A stretch of 30,874 nucleotides of DNA from an uncultured Eubacteriales bacterium. Its GTDB lineage: Bacteria; Bacillota; Clostridia; Oscillospirales; CAG-272. This document shows, piece after piece, positions 14,756 to 24,205 of the stretch. How positions within the stretch are numbered: position 1 is the first letter of the stretch; each line of letters begins with the position of its first letter. A program made the position numbers and the translations under genes. Location of the stretch: NCBI GenBank assembly GCA_934447715.1, contig CAKSER010000021.1, positions 1 through 30,874 of the forward strand, read 5' to 3'. The notes below the pieces were generated by a model that had not been told where the DNA came from, did no database searches, and saw only the letters and a program-made list of their open reading frames with translations.

Positions 14756-15975
14756 TGAAGATTAAAAATGCTTCGGTTTACAAAAACGGAAAAGTAATAA
14801 AAGAGGATTACGAAATATCGGTCGGCGAAACCGGCTTTCTTTCCGCTTTTAATGAGCTTGAAAATATTCATGTTTTCCCGGCTTTCTGTGATGTGCATGT
14901 GCATTTCAGAGAACCGGGATTTTTTTATAAGGAAACGATAAAAACCGGTTCGCTTGCGGCGGCAAGAGGCGGATATACCGATGTCTGCACAATGCCGAAT
15001 CTTAATCCCGTGCCGGACTGTGTGGAAAATATAAAGGAGCAGCTTAAAATAATCGAAAAGGATGCTGTAATACGCGTTCACCCATATGCAGCAATAACCG
15101 TTTCGGAAAAGGGAGAAAAGCTTTCGGACATGGAAGCGCTTGCGCCCTATTGCATAGCCTTTTCGGACGACGGCAAAGGGGTGCAGAGCAAGGAAATGAT
15201 GCGCGAAGCAATGAAGAAGACGAAGTCTCTTGACAAAATAATTGCCGCGCACTGCGAGGACAATTCGCTGCTTTTTAACGGATATATCCATAAGGGCGAA
15301 TATGCGCGCCTTCACGGACACCGAGGAATCTGCTCCGAGAGCGAATGGAAGCCGATCGAAAGGGACTTGGAGCTTGCAAAGGAAACCGGCTGCAAATATC
15401 ATGTTTGCCACATTTCCTGTAAGGAAAGCGTTGAGCTGATCCGTCGCGCAAAGGCCGACGGCGTCGATGTGACCTGCGAAACCGCGCCGCACTATCTTGT
15501 ATTAAACGATATGGATCTTAAGGAAAGCGGCAATTTTAAAATGAATCCGCCGATAAGGAGCGAAAAGGACAGGCAGGCGCTGATAGACGGAATCCAAGAC
15601 GGCACGATCGACATGATTTCAACCGACCACGCGCCTCACAGCGAAGGTGAAAAATCGCAGGGTCTTGAAAAGAGCCTTATGGGCGTTGTAGGACTTGAAA
15701 CAGCCTTCCCGGTGCTGTATACAAGGCTGGTGGAAAGCAAAATAATCACGCTTGAAAAGCTGATAGAGCTTATGGCACTAAATCCGAGAAAGCGGTTTTG
15801 TATACCTCAGACCGATGATATATGTGTCTATGATCTAAAAAATGAATACAGAATCGACCCGTGCGAATTTAAAAGCATGGGAAGAAGCACGCCGTTTGAC
15901 GGTATGACGGTAAAAGGCAAAAACTTACTTACAGTATGCGGAGGAAAAGCAGTATGGAATATCAAAGAAAATTAG
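14755..15975 (+). CDS. pyrC: dihydroorotase
   Basis: 406 aa; AGGAG (14744-14748) precedes the ATG. It converts N-carbamoyl-L-aspartate to dihydroorotate, the third step of UMP synthesis. Class I dihydroorotase motifs are seen: DVHVHFREPG (46-55, His48 and His50 bind zinc), TMPN (79-82), FSDDG (137-141, the bridging acid), AHCED (His166), CHIS (His219), TAPHYL (243-248) and TDHAPH (290-295, catalytic Asp291). The length is slightly below the usual 420-430 residues. First gene of the operon; its 3' end overlaps carA by 22 bp. Confidence 0.96.
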   Translation: MKIKNASVYKNGKVIKEDYEISVGETGFLSAFNELENIHVFPAFCDVHVHFREPGFFYKETIKTGSLAAARGGYTDVCTMPNLNPVPDCVENIKEQLKIIEKDAVIRVHPYAAITVSEKGEKLSDMEALAPYCIAFSDDGKGVQSKEMMREAMKKTKSLDKIIAAHCEDNSLLFNGYIHKGEYARLHGHRGICSESEWKPIERDLELAKETGCKYHVCHISCKESVELIRRAKADGVDVTCETAPHYLVLNDMDLKESGNFKMNPPIRSEKDRQALIDGIQDGTIDMISTDHAPHSEGEKSQGLEKSLMGVVGLETAFPVLYTRLVESKIITLEKLIELMALNPRKRFCIPQTDDICVYDLKNEYRIDPCEFKSMGRSTPFDGMTVKGKNLLTVCGGKAVWNIKEN

Positions 15976-17042
15976 TGCTGGAGGACGGCGCCGAATATTA
16001 CGGAACAGGATTTGGATATACAGGAGACGCGGTTTGCGAAATAGTCTTTAACACCTCAATGGTCGGCTATCAGGAAATAATATCCGACCCGTCCTATACC
16101 GATCAGGCGGTCGTCATGACCTATCCGCTTATAGGAAACTACGGCACAGCCGATGAGGATTACGAAACAAAAACCCCCACAATCGGAGGTCTTATAGTAA
16201 GAGAATATAACGATCTGCCCTCGAACTTCCGCTATACAAAAACCCTTTCGGAGGTAATGGATGAGTACAAAATACCGGGAATATCCGGGATTGATACAAG
16301 AAAGCTTACAAGAAGCATCCGCGATCTTGGGTCTAGGCGCGGAATTATAACAAATGCCGATACACCGAAAGAAAAGGCGATCGAAAAGATCAAAAGCACA
16401 CCTGTTCTGCACGATGCGGTGGCAAGGGTAAGCTGCAAAAAGCGCCGTTATTCGAGAACCGCCAATGCAAAATATAATGTTGTTGCAATCGACTGCGGAA
16501 TAAAGCTCAATATTATCCGTTCGCTGAATACGCGCGGCTGTAACGTGACCGTAATGCCGTACAACACCTCCGCATCCGAGGTTGAAAAAATGAAGCCGGA
16601 CGGAATCTTCCTTTCAAACGGCCCCGGGGATCCGGAGGATGTTATACCGGTAATCGAACTTGTAAAAAAACTGAGAGGTAAATATCCGATATTCGGAATC
16701 TGTCTCGGACACCAGATGATCTGCCTTGCCTGCGGAGCTAAAACCTACAAGCTGAAGTTCGGTCACCGCGGCGGAAATCACCCGGTCAAGAACCTTAAAA
16801 CAGGGAAAATCGAAATAACCTCGCAGAACCACAGCTATGCCGTTGATGAAAAGAGCCTTGAAAACACGGGTCTTGAGGTTACGCATGTTAACCTGCTTGA
16901 TAATACGGTAGAGGGCGTATGCGACGAGAGGTCAAAAATGTTCAGCGTGCAGTACCACCCGGAAAGCGCACCCGGTCCGCAGGACAGCGCCTACCTGTTC
17001 GATAAATTCACCGCGCTTATGGAGGAAAACAAAAATGCCTAA
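15954..17042 (+). CDS. carA: carbamoyl-phosphate synthase, glutamine-hydrolysing small subunit
   Basis: 362 aa from the ATG at 15954, preceded by GGAGGA (15940-15945); the ATG at 15936 lacks a site and adds six unmatched residues. It releases ammonia from glutamine for CarB. The N-terminal CPSase domain (EDGAEYYGTGFGY ... ) is followed by a class I glutamine amidotransferase domain, with the nucleophile Cys250 in FGICLGHQ and His335/Glu337 in QYHPES. It overlaps pyrC by 22 bp and carB by 8 bp, so coupled translation is expected. Confidence 0.97.
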   Translation: MEYQRKLVLEDGAEYYGTGFGYTGDAVCEIVFNTSMVGYQEIISDPSYTDQAVVMTYPLIGNYGTADEDYETKTPTIGGLIVREYNDLPSNFRYTKTLSEVMDEYKIPGISGIDTRKLTRSIRDLGSRRGIITNADTPKEKAIEKIKSTPVLHDAVARVSCKKRRYSRTANAKYNVVAIDCGIKLNIIRSLNTRGCNVTVMPYNTSASEVEKMKPDGIFLSNGPGDPEDVIPVIELVKKLRGKYPIFGICLGHQMICLACGAKTYKLKFGHRGGNHPVKNLKTGKIEITSQNHSYAVDEKSLENTGLEVTHVNLLDNTVEGVCDERSKMFSVQYHPESAPGPQDSAYLFDKFTALMEENKNA

Positions 17043-20000
17043 GAGAACCGATATAAAGAAGATACTTGTAATAGGCTCCGGTCCTATTGTAATAGGTCAG
17101 GCGGCGGAGTTCGACTATGCCGGAACACAGGCATGCCTTGCGCTTAAGGAGGAGGGGTATGAGGTTGTTCTGTGCAACTCAAACCCCGCAACGATTATGA
17201 CCGATACCTCTGTTGCCGACAAGGTGTATATGGAGCCGCTGACACTTGAATACCTTGCAAAGATAATACGCTATGAGCGTCCGGATGCGGTTCTTCCCGG
17301 AATCGGCGGACAGACAGGGCTTAATCTTGCAATGCAGCTTGAGAAAAAGGGTGTTTTGCGCGAATGCAGCGTTGAGCTGCTCGGAACCTCCAGCCGCAGC
17401 ATTGAGCGCGCCGAGGACAGGGAGCTTTTTAAGGAGCTTTGCGAGGAGATCGGCGAGCCTGTTTTGCAGTCGGTAATTGCAGAGAGCCTTGAGGACGGCT
17501 TAAAGGCGGCAGAAGAAATCGGATATCCGGTTGTCCTGCGCCCTGCCTTTACACTCGGAGGCACCGGCGGCGGCTTTGCCGACAATGAAGAGGAATGCGC
17601 CGAAATATTAAGAGGTGCTTTGGAGCTTTCTCCGGTTCATCAGGTATTGGTGGAAAAAAGCATCAAGGGCTACAAGGAAATCGAATATGAGGTAATGCGC
17701 GATGCAAACGACACCGCAATTACCATATGCAACATGGAAAACGTAGACCCGGTCGGCATTCACACCGGCGACTCGATTGTAGTCTGCCCCTCGCAGACCC
17801 TTACAAACAAGGAATATCACATGCTGCGCGACAGTGCGCTTAAGATTATACGCGCGCTTAAAATCGAGGGCGGCTGCAATGTTCAGTTCGCGCTTGATCC
17901 GCTTTCCTTCAACTATTATCTTATCGAGGTAAACCCCCGTGTTTCGCGCTCATCCGCACTTGCAAGTAAGGCAAGCGGCTACCCGATAGCGCGTGTGTCC
18001 GCTAAAATATCGGTAGGCATGCATCTTGATGAAATCATGATAGCAAACACCCCGGCATCCTTTGAGCCGGCGCTTGACTATGTTGTGACAAAAATGCCGC
18101 GTTTCCCGTTCGACAAATTCTCATCTGCAAACAACAAGCTTTCAACCCAGATGAAAGCCACAGGCGAGGTAATGAGCATCGGCAGAACGATTGAGGAAAG
18201 CCTGCTCAAGGCGGCAAGATCGCTTGAAATAGGTGTAAATCACCTTTATATGAAAAAGTTTGATGCCTTTTCGGACGATGAGATGCTGAGCTATATAAAG
18301 GATGGCACCGACGACCGTATTTATGCAATAGCCGAGCTTCTCCGCAGAAAAACCGATATAGGAATGATCTGCAACGCGACAAAAATAGACATGCTTTTCC
18401 TTGAAAAGATAAAGAATATCGTAAAGACCGAAAACGAGCTGAAGGAGCATATAGGAGACACAGACACGCTGTATAAGGCTAAAAAGCTCGGTTTTTCTGA
18501 TGAATTTATTGGAAAGCTCTGGGGCATGACCGGCAAAGAGATCTATAAAATAAGAGAAAAGCACGGCATGTTCCCGGTTTATAAGATGATCGACACCTGC
18601 GCATCCGAATTTGAAAGCTACATTCCGTATTTTTACTCGACCTATGAGGATGAAAACGAATCGGTTGTGTCAGATAAAAAGAAGATCATTGTCCTCGGAT
18701 CCGGACCTATCAGAATCGGTCAGGGCGTCGAGTTCGACTACTCCACCGTGCACGCGGTCACGACAATCAAAAGCTCCGGATATGAAGCGATAATAATCAA
18801 CAACAACCCGGAAACCGTTTCGACCGATTACACCTGCTCGGATAAGCTTTACTTCGAGCCGCTCTGCACCGAGGATGTCATGAACATCATCCACCTTGAA
18901 AAGCCGATAGGTGTTATAGCGTCCCTTGGCGGACAGACCGCGATCAACCTTGCGGAAAGCCTTAAAAACCGCGGCGTAAGGATTATCGGCACCGATTGCG
19001 AGGCAATCGACCGTGCGGAAAACCGCGATCTGTTTGAAAAGGTGCTGATGGAGCTGAATATACCCCAGCCGCAGGGCAAGGCGGTAACAAAAATCAAGGA
19101 CGGCGTAAAGGCGGCATCGGAAATCGGATATCCCGTGCTTGTTCGTCCATCGTTTGTGCTCGGAGGAAGAGCAATGCAGATTGTTGCGGACGAGGAGCAG
19201 TTGAGGCGTTATCTCCGTAACGCGGTTGAAATCGATGAGGATAAGCCGGTGCTTGTCGACAAATATATTGCCGGCAAGGAGCTTGAGGTTGATGCCATCT
19301 GCGACGGAAAGGACGTTTTCGTGCCCGGAATTATGGAGCTTGTCGAGCGTACCGGAATACACAGCGGCGATTCTATAAGCGTTTATCCTACATTCAGCAT
19401 CAGCCGTGAGGTAAAGGAAACAATACTTGACTATACAAAGCGTCTAGGCCTTGGAATCGGCATAATAGGGCTTTACAATATTCAGTTTATCGTAGATAAA
19501 AATGACAATGTGTTTATTATAGAGGTAAATCCGCGCTCATCGAGAACCGTTCCGTTCCTTTCAAAGGCGACCGGCTACAGCCTTGCGGATATTGCAACGC
19601 TTGTCATCCTCGGCAAGAGCCTTAAGGAGCAGGGCTTTGATAAAATATACCCGGAGGAGAAAAAGCGCTGGTATGTAAAGGCTCCGGCATTCTCGTTTTC
19701 AAAGCTCCGCGGCCTTGATGCATATTTGTCTCCCGAAATGAAGTCGACAGGCGAGGCAATAGGCTACGACAACAAGCTGACCCGCGCGCTCTACAAGGCA
19801 CTTAAGGCGAGCGGAATGAACGTTATGAACTACGGTACGGTGCTTGCCACAATTGCAGATAAGGACAAGGAGGAAGCCCTGCCGCTTATTCGCCGCTTTT
19901 ACAATATGGGCTTTAACATTCAGGCGACGGTCGGTACTGCAAAATTCCTAAAGCAGAACGGAATACGCACTCATTCTGTCGGAAAGCTAAGTGACGGAAG

Positions 20001-20214
20001 CAAGGAGATAACCGATGCCATAAGACAGGGCTATGTGACCTATGTTATAAACACACGCGATATGAACTCCTCCGGCGTGTTGTCGGACGGGTACGAAATC
20101 CGCAGGTGCGCTGTTGAAAACAATGTCACAATGTTTACATCGCTTGACACAGTCAAGGTGCTCCTTGATGTGCTGGAGGAAACCACCCTCGGAATATCCA
20201 CAATAGACGCTTAA
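17035..20214 (+). CDS. carB: carbamoyl-phosphate synthase large subunit
   Basis: 1059 aa, close to the usual 1060-1075. It makes carbamoyl phosphate from bicarbonate, ammonia and two ATP. Two homologous halves are seen, each with an N-lobe VIGSGPIVIGQAAEFDYAG-type start (12-30 and about 553-573) and an ATP-grasp loop (RPAFTLGGTGG and RPSFVLGGRAM). The last 130 residues are the MGS-like allosteric domain (TVLATIADKDKEEALPLIRR ...), which in other bacteria binds UMP or ornithine effectors. As the only carAB in view, it lies within the pyr operon, so pyrimidine control is expected. If no second copy exists it also serves arginine synthesis. Confidence 0.97.
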   Translation: MPKRTDIKKILVIGSGPIVIGQAAEFDYAGTQACLALKEEGYEVVLCNSNPATIMTDTSVADKVYMEPLTLEYLAKIIRYERPDAVLPGIGGQTGLNLAMQLEKKGVLRECSVELLGTSSRSIERAEDRELFKELCEEIGEPVLQSVIAESLEDGLKAAEEIGYPVVLRPAFTLGGTGGGFADNEEECAEILRGALELSPVHQVLVEKSIKGYKEIEYEVMRDANDTAITICNMENVDPVGIHTGDSIVVCPSQTLTNKEYHMLRDSALKIIRALKIEGGCNVQFALDPLSFNYYLIEVNPRVSRSSALASKASGYPIARVSAKISVGMHLDEIMIANTPASFEPALDYVVTKMPRFPFDKFSSANNKLSTQMKATGEVMSIGRTIEESLLKAARSLEIGVNHLYMKKFDAFSDDEMLSYIKDGTDDRIYAIAELLRRKTDIGMICNATKIDMLFLEKIKNIVKTENELKEHIGDTDTLYKAKKLGFSDEFIGKLWGMTGKEIYKIREKHGMFPVYKMIDTCASEFESYIPYFYSTYEDENESVVSDKKKIIVLGSGPIRIGQGVEFDYSTVHAVTTIKSSGYEAIIINNNPETVSTDYTCSDKLYFEPLCTEDVMNIIHLEKPIGVIASLGGQTAINLAESLKNRGVRIIGTDCEAIDRAENRDLFEKVLMELNIPQPQGKAVTKIKDGVKAASEIGYPVLVRPSFVLGGRAMQIVADEEQLRRYLRNAVEIDEDKPVLVDKYIAGKELEVDAICDGKDVFVPGIMELVERTGIHSGDSISVYPTFSISREVKETILDYTKRLGLGIGIIGLYNIQFIVDKNDNVFIIEVNPRSSRTVPFLSKATGYSLADIATLVILGKSLKEQGFDKIYPEEKKRWYVKAPAFSFSKLRGLDAYLSPEMKSTGEAIGYDNKLTRALYKALKASGMNVMNYGTVLATIADKDKEEALPLIRRFYNMGFNIQATVGTAKFLKQNGIRTHSVGKLSDGSKEITDAIRQGYVTYVINTRDMNSSGVLSDGYEIRRCAVENNVTMFTSLDTVKVLLDVLEETTLGISTIDA

Positions 20215-20225
20215 GGAGATGTCTT

Positions 20226-20957
20226 ATGAAACAGGATCTTTATGAGATTTTATCAAACGAACAGATAGCCCCTTCGGTTTTTAAAATGATCTTTAAGGGC
20301 GATACGTCCGAAATATCCGCCCCCGGTCAGTTTATAAATATCAAAATTCCCGGCTTTTACCTGCGCCGCCCTATTTCGATATGTGATTGGAGCGACAGCA
20401 GCCTTACCATTATATATAAAACGGTAGGCGAGGGAACGGAAGCCCTAAGCAGAGCAAAAGCAGGTGAAAGGCTCGATATTTTAATCGCTCTCGGTAACGG
20501 ATACGATACCTCGCTTTCCGGTGATCGTCCGCTGCTTATAGGCGGCGGTGTCGGCGTTCCGCCTCTTTTCGGACTTTGCAAAAAGCTGATTTCGGAAAAT
20601 AAAACCGTAAATGTAATTCTGGGATTTAATACAAAAGCCGAAATCTTTTTTGAAAACGAATTCAGAGCTCTCGGCGCAAATGTTGCAATCACCACGGCGG
20701 ACGGCTCATATGGGCTTAAGGGTTTTGTGAATGCCGCAATGGAGCATGCCGATTACACATATTTTTACACCTGCGGACCTAAGCCGATGCTTAAAGCGGT
20801 GGATCTGGCAGCCAAAACGAGCGGTCAGTTCAGCTTTGAGGAGCGGATGGGATGCGGTACCGGTGCCTGCATGGGCTGCACCTGCAAAACAAAATCCGGA
20901 CCGAAGCGTGTCTGCACCGAGGGACCGGTATTTATAAGGGAGGAAATAGAATGGTAG
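20226..20957 (+). CDS. pyrK: dihydroorotate dehydrogenase B, electron-transfer subunit
   Basis: 243 aa, start AAGGAG 11 bp after carB. It passes electrons from PyrD (FMN) through FAD and a [2Fe-2S] cluster to NAD+. The FAD-binding RRPISI motif (about 42-47), the nucleotide loop GGGVGVPPL (about 103-111) and the ferredoxin-type cluster, Cys210, Cys215, Cys218 and Cys230 in CGTGACMGC ... C, are all present. It overlaps pyrD by 7 bp, as expected for a heterotetrameric PyrD2K2 enzyme. Confidence 0.96.
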   Translation: MKQDLYEILSNEQIAPSVFKMIFKGDTSEISAPGQFINIKIPGFYLRRPISICDWSDSSLTIIYKTVGEGTEALSRAKAGERLDILIALGNGYDTSLSGDRPLLIGGGVGVPPLFGLCKKLISENKTVNVILGFNTKAEIFFENEFRALGANVAITTADGSYGLKGFVNAAMEHADYTYFYTCGPKPMLKAVDLAAKTSGQFSFEERMGCGTGACMGCTCKTKSGPKRVCTEGPVFIREEIEW

Positions 20958-21868
20958 ATACATCTGTCAGCCTTTGCGGTATAGCTCTTACAAACCCTGT
21001 AATTCCGGCAAGCGGAACGTTTGGCTTCGGTTACGAGTTTACAAGATTCTACGATATAAATATTCTCGGCTCTATATCGCTTAAAGGTACAACAAGGGAG
21101 CCTCGCTTCGGCAATCCTACACCGAGAATTGCCGAGTGTCCGTCAGGGCTTTTAAACGCGGTCGGACTGCAGAATCCGGGTGCTGAAAAAGTCTTAAATA
21201 ATGAGCTTAAGATTTTAAAAAACGTCTATAAAAAGCCGGTCATGGCAAACGTCAGCGGCTTTTCGGTTGAGGATTATGTGTCGGCTGTAGAAATATTAAA
21301 CGAGGACAGTTCAATCGGTTGGTTTGAGATCAATATTTCCTGCCCGAATGTCCACGGCGGCGGGCTTGCGTTCGGAACAAACAAGGAAAACGCCGCAGCG
21401 GTCACAAGAGCGGTAAGAAGGGTTACAAATAAGCCGATAATTATTAAGCTGTCGCCGAATGTGACCGATATTGCGGAAATTGCAAGAGCGTGCGAGGCAG
21501 AGGGAGCTGACGGAGTGTCGCTTATAAATACTCTGCTCGGCATGAAAATAGATTTAAAAACCAAAAAGCCGCTGCTTGCAAACAAAACCGGAGGTCTTTC
21601 CGGTCCTGCGGTAAAGCCGGTGGCTGTAAGAATGGTATATCAGGTATATGAGGCAGTGAAAATACCGATAGTCGGCATGGGCGGAATTGCGACTGCCGAC
21701 GATGTGCTTGAATTTATGCTGGCAGGTGCTTCGGCGGTTGAGGTGGGAGCAGCCAATCTTGTAGATCCATATGCCTGCAAAAAAATAATAGAGGATCTGC
21801 CTTCTGCAATGAAAAAATACGGTATAAACAAACTCAGCGAAATTATAGGAGGAGCGCACAATGGGTAA
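20951..21868 (+). CDS. pyrD: dihydroorotate dehydrogenase B, catalytic subunit
   Basis: 305 aa from the ATG at 20951, with AGGGAGG about 8 nt upstream; an in-frame ATG at 20852 lies inside pyrK and is rejected. It oxidises dihydroorotate to orotate. The class 1 hallmarks are NISCPNVHGGG with active-site base Cys131, SLKGTT (FMN-binding Lys45), NAVGLQN (68-74) and GMGGI. A Cys base plus the adjacent pyrK marks class 1B, NAD-dependent. It overlaps pyrF by 8 bp. Confidence 0.97.
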   Translation: MVDTSVSLCGIALTNPVIPASGTFGFGYEFTRFYDINILGSISLKGTTREPRFGNPTPRIAECPSGLLNAVGLQNPGAEKVLNNELKILKNVYKKPVMANVSGFSVEDYVSAVEILNEDSSIGWFEINISCPNVHGGGLAFGTNKENAAAVTRAVRRVTNKPIIIKLSPNVTDIAEIARACEAEGADGVSLINTLLGMKIDLKTKKPLLANKTGGLSGPAVKPVAVRMVYQVYEAVKIPIVGMGGIATADDVLEFMLAGASAVEVGAANLVDPYACKKIIEDLPSAMKKYGINKLSEIIGGAHNG

Positions 21869-22559
21869 GGATGTCATAATAGCCTGCGACTTTGCAGACA
21901 AAAAAGCATGCCTTGAATTTCTTGATAAATTCGAGGGAAAAAAGCCGTTTGTAAAAATCGGAATGGAGCTTTTTTATGCGGAGGGGCCGGAAATTGTAAG
22001 AGAGATCAAGGCAAGGGGACATAAAATATTCCTTGATTTGAAGCTGCACGATATTCCGAATACGGTAAAGAAATCGATGGCGGTACTTTCAAGGCTCGAT
22101 GTCGATATGTGCAACCTGCACGCATCCGGTACGGTTGCCATGATGACCGCGGCAGTAGAGGGGCTGACCCGTCCGGACGGCACAAGACCGATTCTTATAG
22201 CCGTAACGCAGCTTACCTCCACAAGCGAGGATGCTATGCATAAGGATCTGCTTGTTCAGGGCAGAATGGAGGAGGTTGTCATGCATTATGCGGAAAATGC
22301 AAAAAATGCAGGACTTGACGGAGTCGTATGCTCTCCGCTTGAGGCGGCAGCAGTGCATAACAAATGCGGAAGCGGCTTTTTGACCGTGACCCCCGGCATA
22401 CGCTTCGCCGACAGCGACAAGGGCGATCAGTCGCGCGTTACAACCCCCGAAAAAGCAAAGGAAATCGGCAGCGACTATATAGTAGTCGGCAGACCGATAA
22501 CCGCGTCAAATGATCCTGTCAAGGCTTATGAGCGCTGTGTTAAGGAATTTATAGACTAA
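21861..22559 (+). CDS. pyrF: orotidine 5'-phosphate decarboxylase
   Basis: 232 aa. It decarboxylates OMP to UMP, the last step. Catalytic residues are clear: Asp10 in IIACDF, Lys32 in VKIGMELF, and DLKLHDIPNT (59-68) with Asp59, Lys61 and Asp64. The phosphate-binding end shows VTPGIR and VVGRPI. This is the group I, PyrF-short family, as in Bacillus. It overlaps pyrD by 8 bp; a 66-bp gap with a hairpin separates it from pyrE. Confidence 0.97.
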   Translation: MGKDVIIACDFADKKACLEFLDKFEGKKPFVKIGMELFYAEGPEIVREIKARGHKIFLDLKLHDIPNTVKKSMAVLSRLDVDMCNLHASGTVAMMTAAVEGLTRPDGTRPILIAVTQLTSTSEDAMHKDLLVQGRMEEVVMHYAENAKNAGLDGVVCSPLEAAAVHNKCGSGFLTVTPGIRFADSDKGDQSRVTTPEKAKEIGSDYIVVGRPITASNDPVKAYERCVKEFID

Positions 22560-22571
22560 AATATTCACAGG

Positions 22572-22592
22572 AAAGCTTGCTCTGCAAGCTTT
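22572..22592 (+). other. hairpin in the pyrF-pyrE gap
   Basis: AAAGCTTGC (22572-22580) / GCAAGCTTT (22584-22592), a 9-bp perfect stem with a TCT loop. Only T4 follows before AGGG, so it may be a partial terminator or a processing and stability element lowering or adjusting pyrE-pyrB-pyrI output. Confidence 0.55.
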
Positions 22593-22625
22593 TAGGGCAA
22601 ATAAATAAAACCGGGAGAAATAAAA

Positions 22626-23282
22626 ATGCAAAGCTACAAACACGAATTCATTGAGTTTTTGGAAAATGCCGGAGTGCTCAAATTCGGCGATTTTATCGCT
22701 AAAAGCGGAAGAAAAATACCGTATTTCATAAACGCAGGCGAAATAAAGACCGGCGACCAGATAAGAAGGCTCGGAGAGTTTTACGCAAAGGCGTATTTTG
22801 AAAAGATGGGAAGAAAAAAAGCAGTGCTTTACGGCCCTGCATATAAGGGTATTCCGATCGCGGTATCGGTTGCGGTTTCCCTTTCAGAAAACGGGCTTGA
22901 TGTGCCGTTTTTCTTCAACCGCAAGGAGGAAAAGGATCACGGCGAGGGCGGCGTTTTCGTAGGTTATAAGCCGTCGTCAGGCGAGGAAGTGGTAATAGTT
23001 GAGGACGTTATAACCGCAGGGACTGCGATAAGGGAAAGCATGGCAGTTTTATCCGGGCTTGACGGGGTCAGGGTCGCTGCAACCTTTGTTATGGTAGACC
23101 GCTGCGAAAAGGGAAAGACAGAAAAATCCGCAATGGCGGAGGTCGGAGAAGAGTTCGGCTTCCCGGTCTATTCGGTGGTCAACGTTTACGATATTATCGA
23201 ATATCTCGAAGAAAACGAAGCTAACCGCGAAAATGTTGAAAGAATAAAGAATTATCTTAAAATAAACGGCGCAAAGGAATGA
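22626..23282 (+). CDS. pyrE: orotate phosphoribosyltransferase
   Basis: 218 aa; a GGGAGAAA site lies upstream. It joins orotate and PRPP to give OMP. The PRPP-binding motif VVIVEDVITAGTA (122-134) and the catalytic loop RKEEKDHGEGG (99-109) are both intact. The stop codon sits in AAGGAATGA, 4 bases from the pyrB start. Confidence 0.96.
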   Translation: MQSYKHEFIEFLENAGVLKFGDFIAKSGRKIPYFINAGEIKTGDQIRRLGEFYAKAYFEKMGRKKAVLYGPAYKGIPIAVSVAVSLSENGLDVPFFFNRKEEKDHGEGGVFVGYKPSSGEEVVIVEDVITAGTAIRESMAVLSGLDGVRVAATFVMVDRCEKGKTEKSAMAEVGEEFGFPVYSVVNVYDIIEYLEENEANRENVERIKNYLKINGAKE

Positions 23283-23284
23283 AA

Positions 23285-24205
23285 ATGCAAATGAGAAGTC
23301 TAATTGATATTTCCGAGCTTACAACAGGCGAAATTGAAGAACTTATTGATGTTGCAAACGATATTATAGCAAATCCGAAAAAATACAGCGAAAAATGCAA
23401 GGGGAAAAAGCTTGCGACCCTGTTTTTTGAGCCCTCCACCAGAACGCGTCTCAGCTTTGAGGCGGCAATGATGGAGCTCGGCGGCGGTGTTCTCGGCTTT
23501 TCGGAGGCGCAAAGCTCCTCTGCCTCAAAGGGAGAGAGCGTGGCGGATACCGCAAAGGTTGTTTCCTGCTATGCCGATATTATAGCAATGCGCCATCCAA
23601 AGGAGGGCGCGCCGCTGGTTGCTGCCCGTAATGCCTCGATACCGGTTATAAACGCAGGCGACGGCGGACACTGCCATCCGACGCAGACTCTTGCCGATCT
23701 GCTTACGATCTACCGCGAAAAGGGAGGATTTGATAATCTGACGGTCGGCTTTTGCGGAGACCTTAAATTCGGCAGAACGGTGCATTCGCTCATCTCCGCG
23801 CTTATACGCTATAAGGGTGTCAAGTTTGTACTTATCTCTCCGAGCGAGCTGAAGCTTCCGGGATATGTAAGAGATAAGCTTGAAAGTGAGGGCATAGAGT
23901 ATACCGAAACCGACAGCCTCGAAAAATCGATTTCCGGTCTTGATATTCTTTATATGACAAGGGTTCAGAAGGAAAGATTTTTCAACGAGGAGGACTACCT
24001 GCGCTTAAGGGACACATATATTTTAACCCCCGAAAAGATGGCGCTTGCAGGCGAAAGACTGCGTGTGCTTCATCCGCTGCCTCGCGTTAACGAAATAAGC
24101 GTGGCGGTAGACGACGATCCGCGTGCATGCTATTTTAAACAGGTGCTTTACGGAAAATATATGCGTATGGCACTTATCTTAAAGCTTTTGGAGGTGGAAA
24201 AATGA
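23285..24205 (+). CDS. pyrB: aspartate carbamoyltransferase, catalytic subunit
   Basis: 306 aa if started at the ATG at 23285, which lies 6 nt after AAAGGA (23273-23278); ATGs at 23279 and 23291 are alternatives. It condenses carbamoyl phosphate and aspartate, the committed step. Carbamoyl-phosphate motif FFEPSTRTRLSFE (48-60), mobile loop SSSASKGES (77-85), HPTQTLADL (131-139) and PLPRVNE near the end are typical. It overlaps pyrI by 4 bp (ATGA), and PyrB-PyrI form the regulated dodecamer. Confidence 0.96.
   Translation: MQMRSLIDISELTTGEIEELIDVANDIIANPKKYSEKCKGKKLATLFFEPSTRTRLSFEAAMMELGGGVLGFSEAQSSSASKGESVADTAKVVSCYADIIAMRHPKEGAPLVAARNASIPVINAGDGGHCHPTQTLADLLTIYREKGGFDNLTVGFCGDLKFGRTVHSLISALIRYKGVKFVLISPSELKLPGYVRDKLESEGIEYTETDSLEKSISGLDILYMTRVQKERFFNEEDYLRLRDTYILTPEKMALAGERLRVLHPLPRVNEISVAVDDDPRACYFKQVLYGKYMRMALILKLLEVEK

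Noticed and set aside
14629..15492. 287-aa open frame on the minus strand over pyrC
   Set aside because: It lies entirely antisense to a conserved dihydroorotase with all motifs and has no recognisable domain or ribosome site.
18670..19362. 230-aa open frame on the minus strand over carB
   Set aside because: Antisense to the second CarB half, no domain visible.
20852..20950. Upstream start of pyrD inside pyrK
   Set aside because: It would overlap the PyrK cluster region by about 100 bp and lacks a ribosome site; the ATG at 20951 matches family N-termini.
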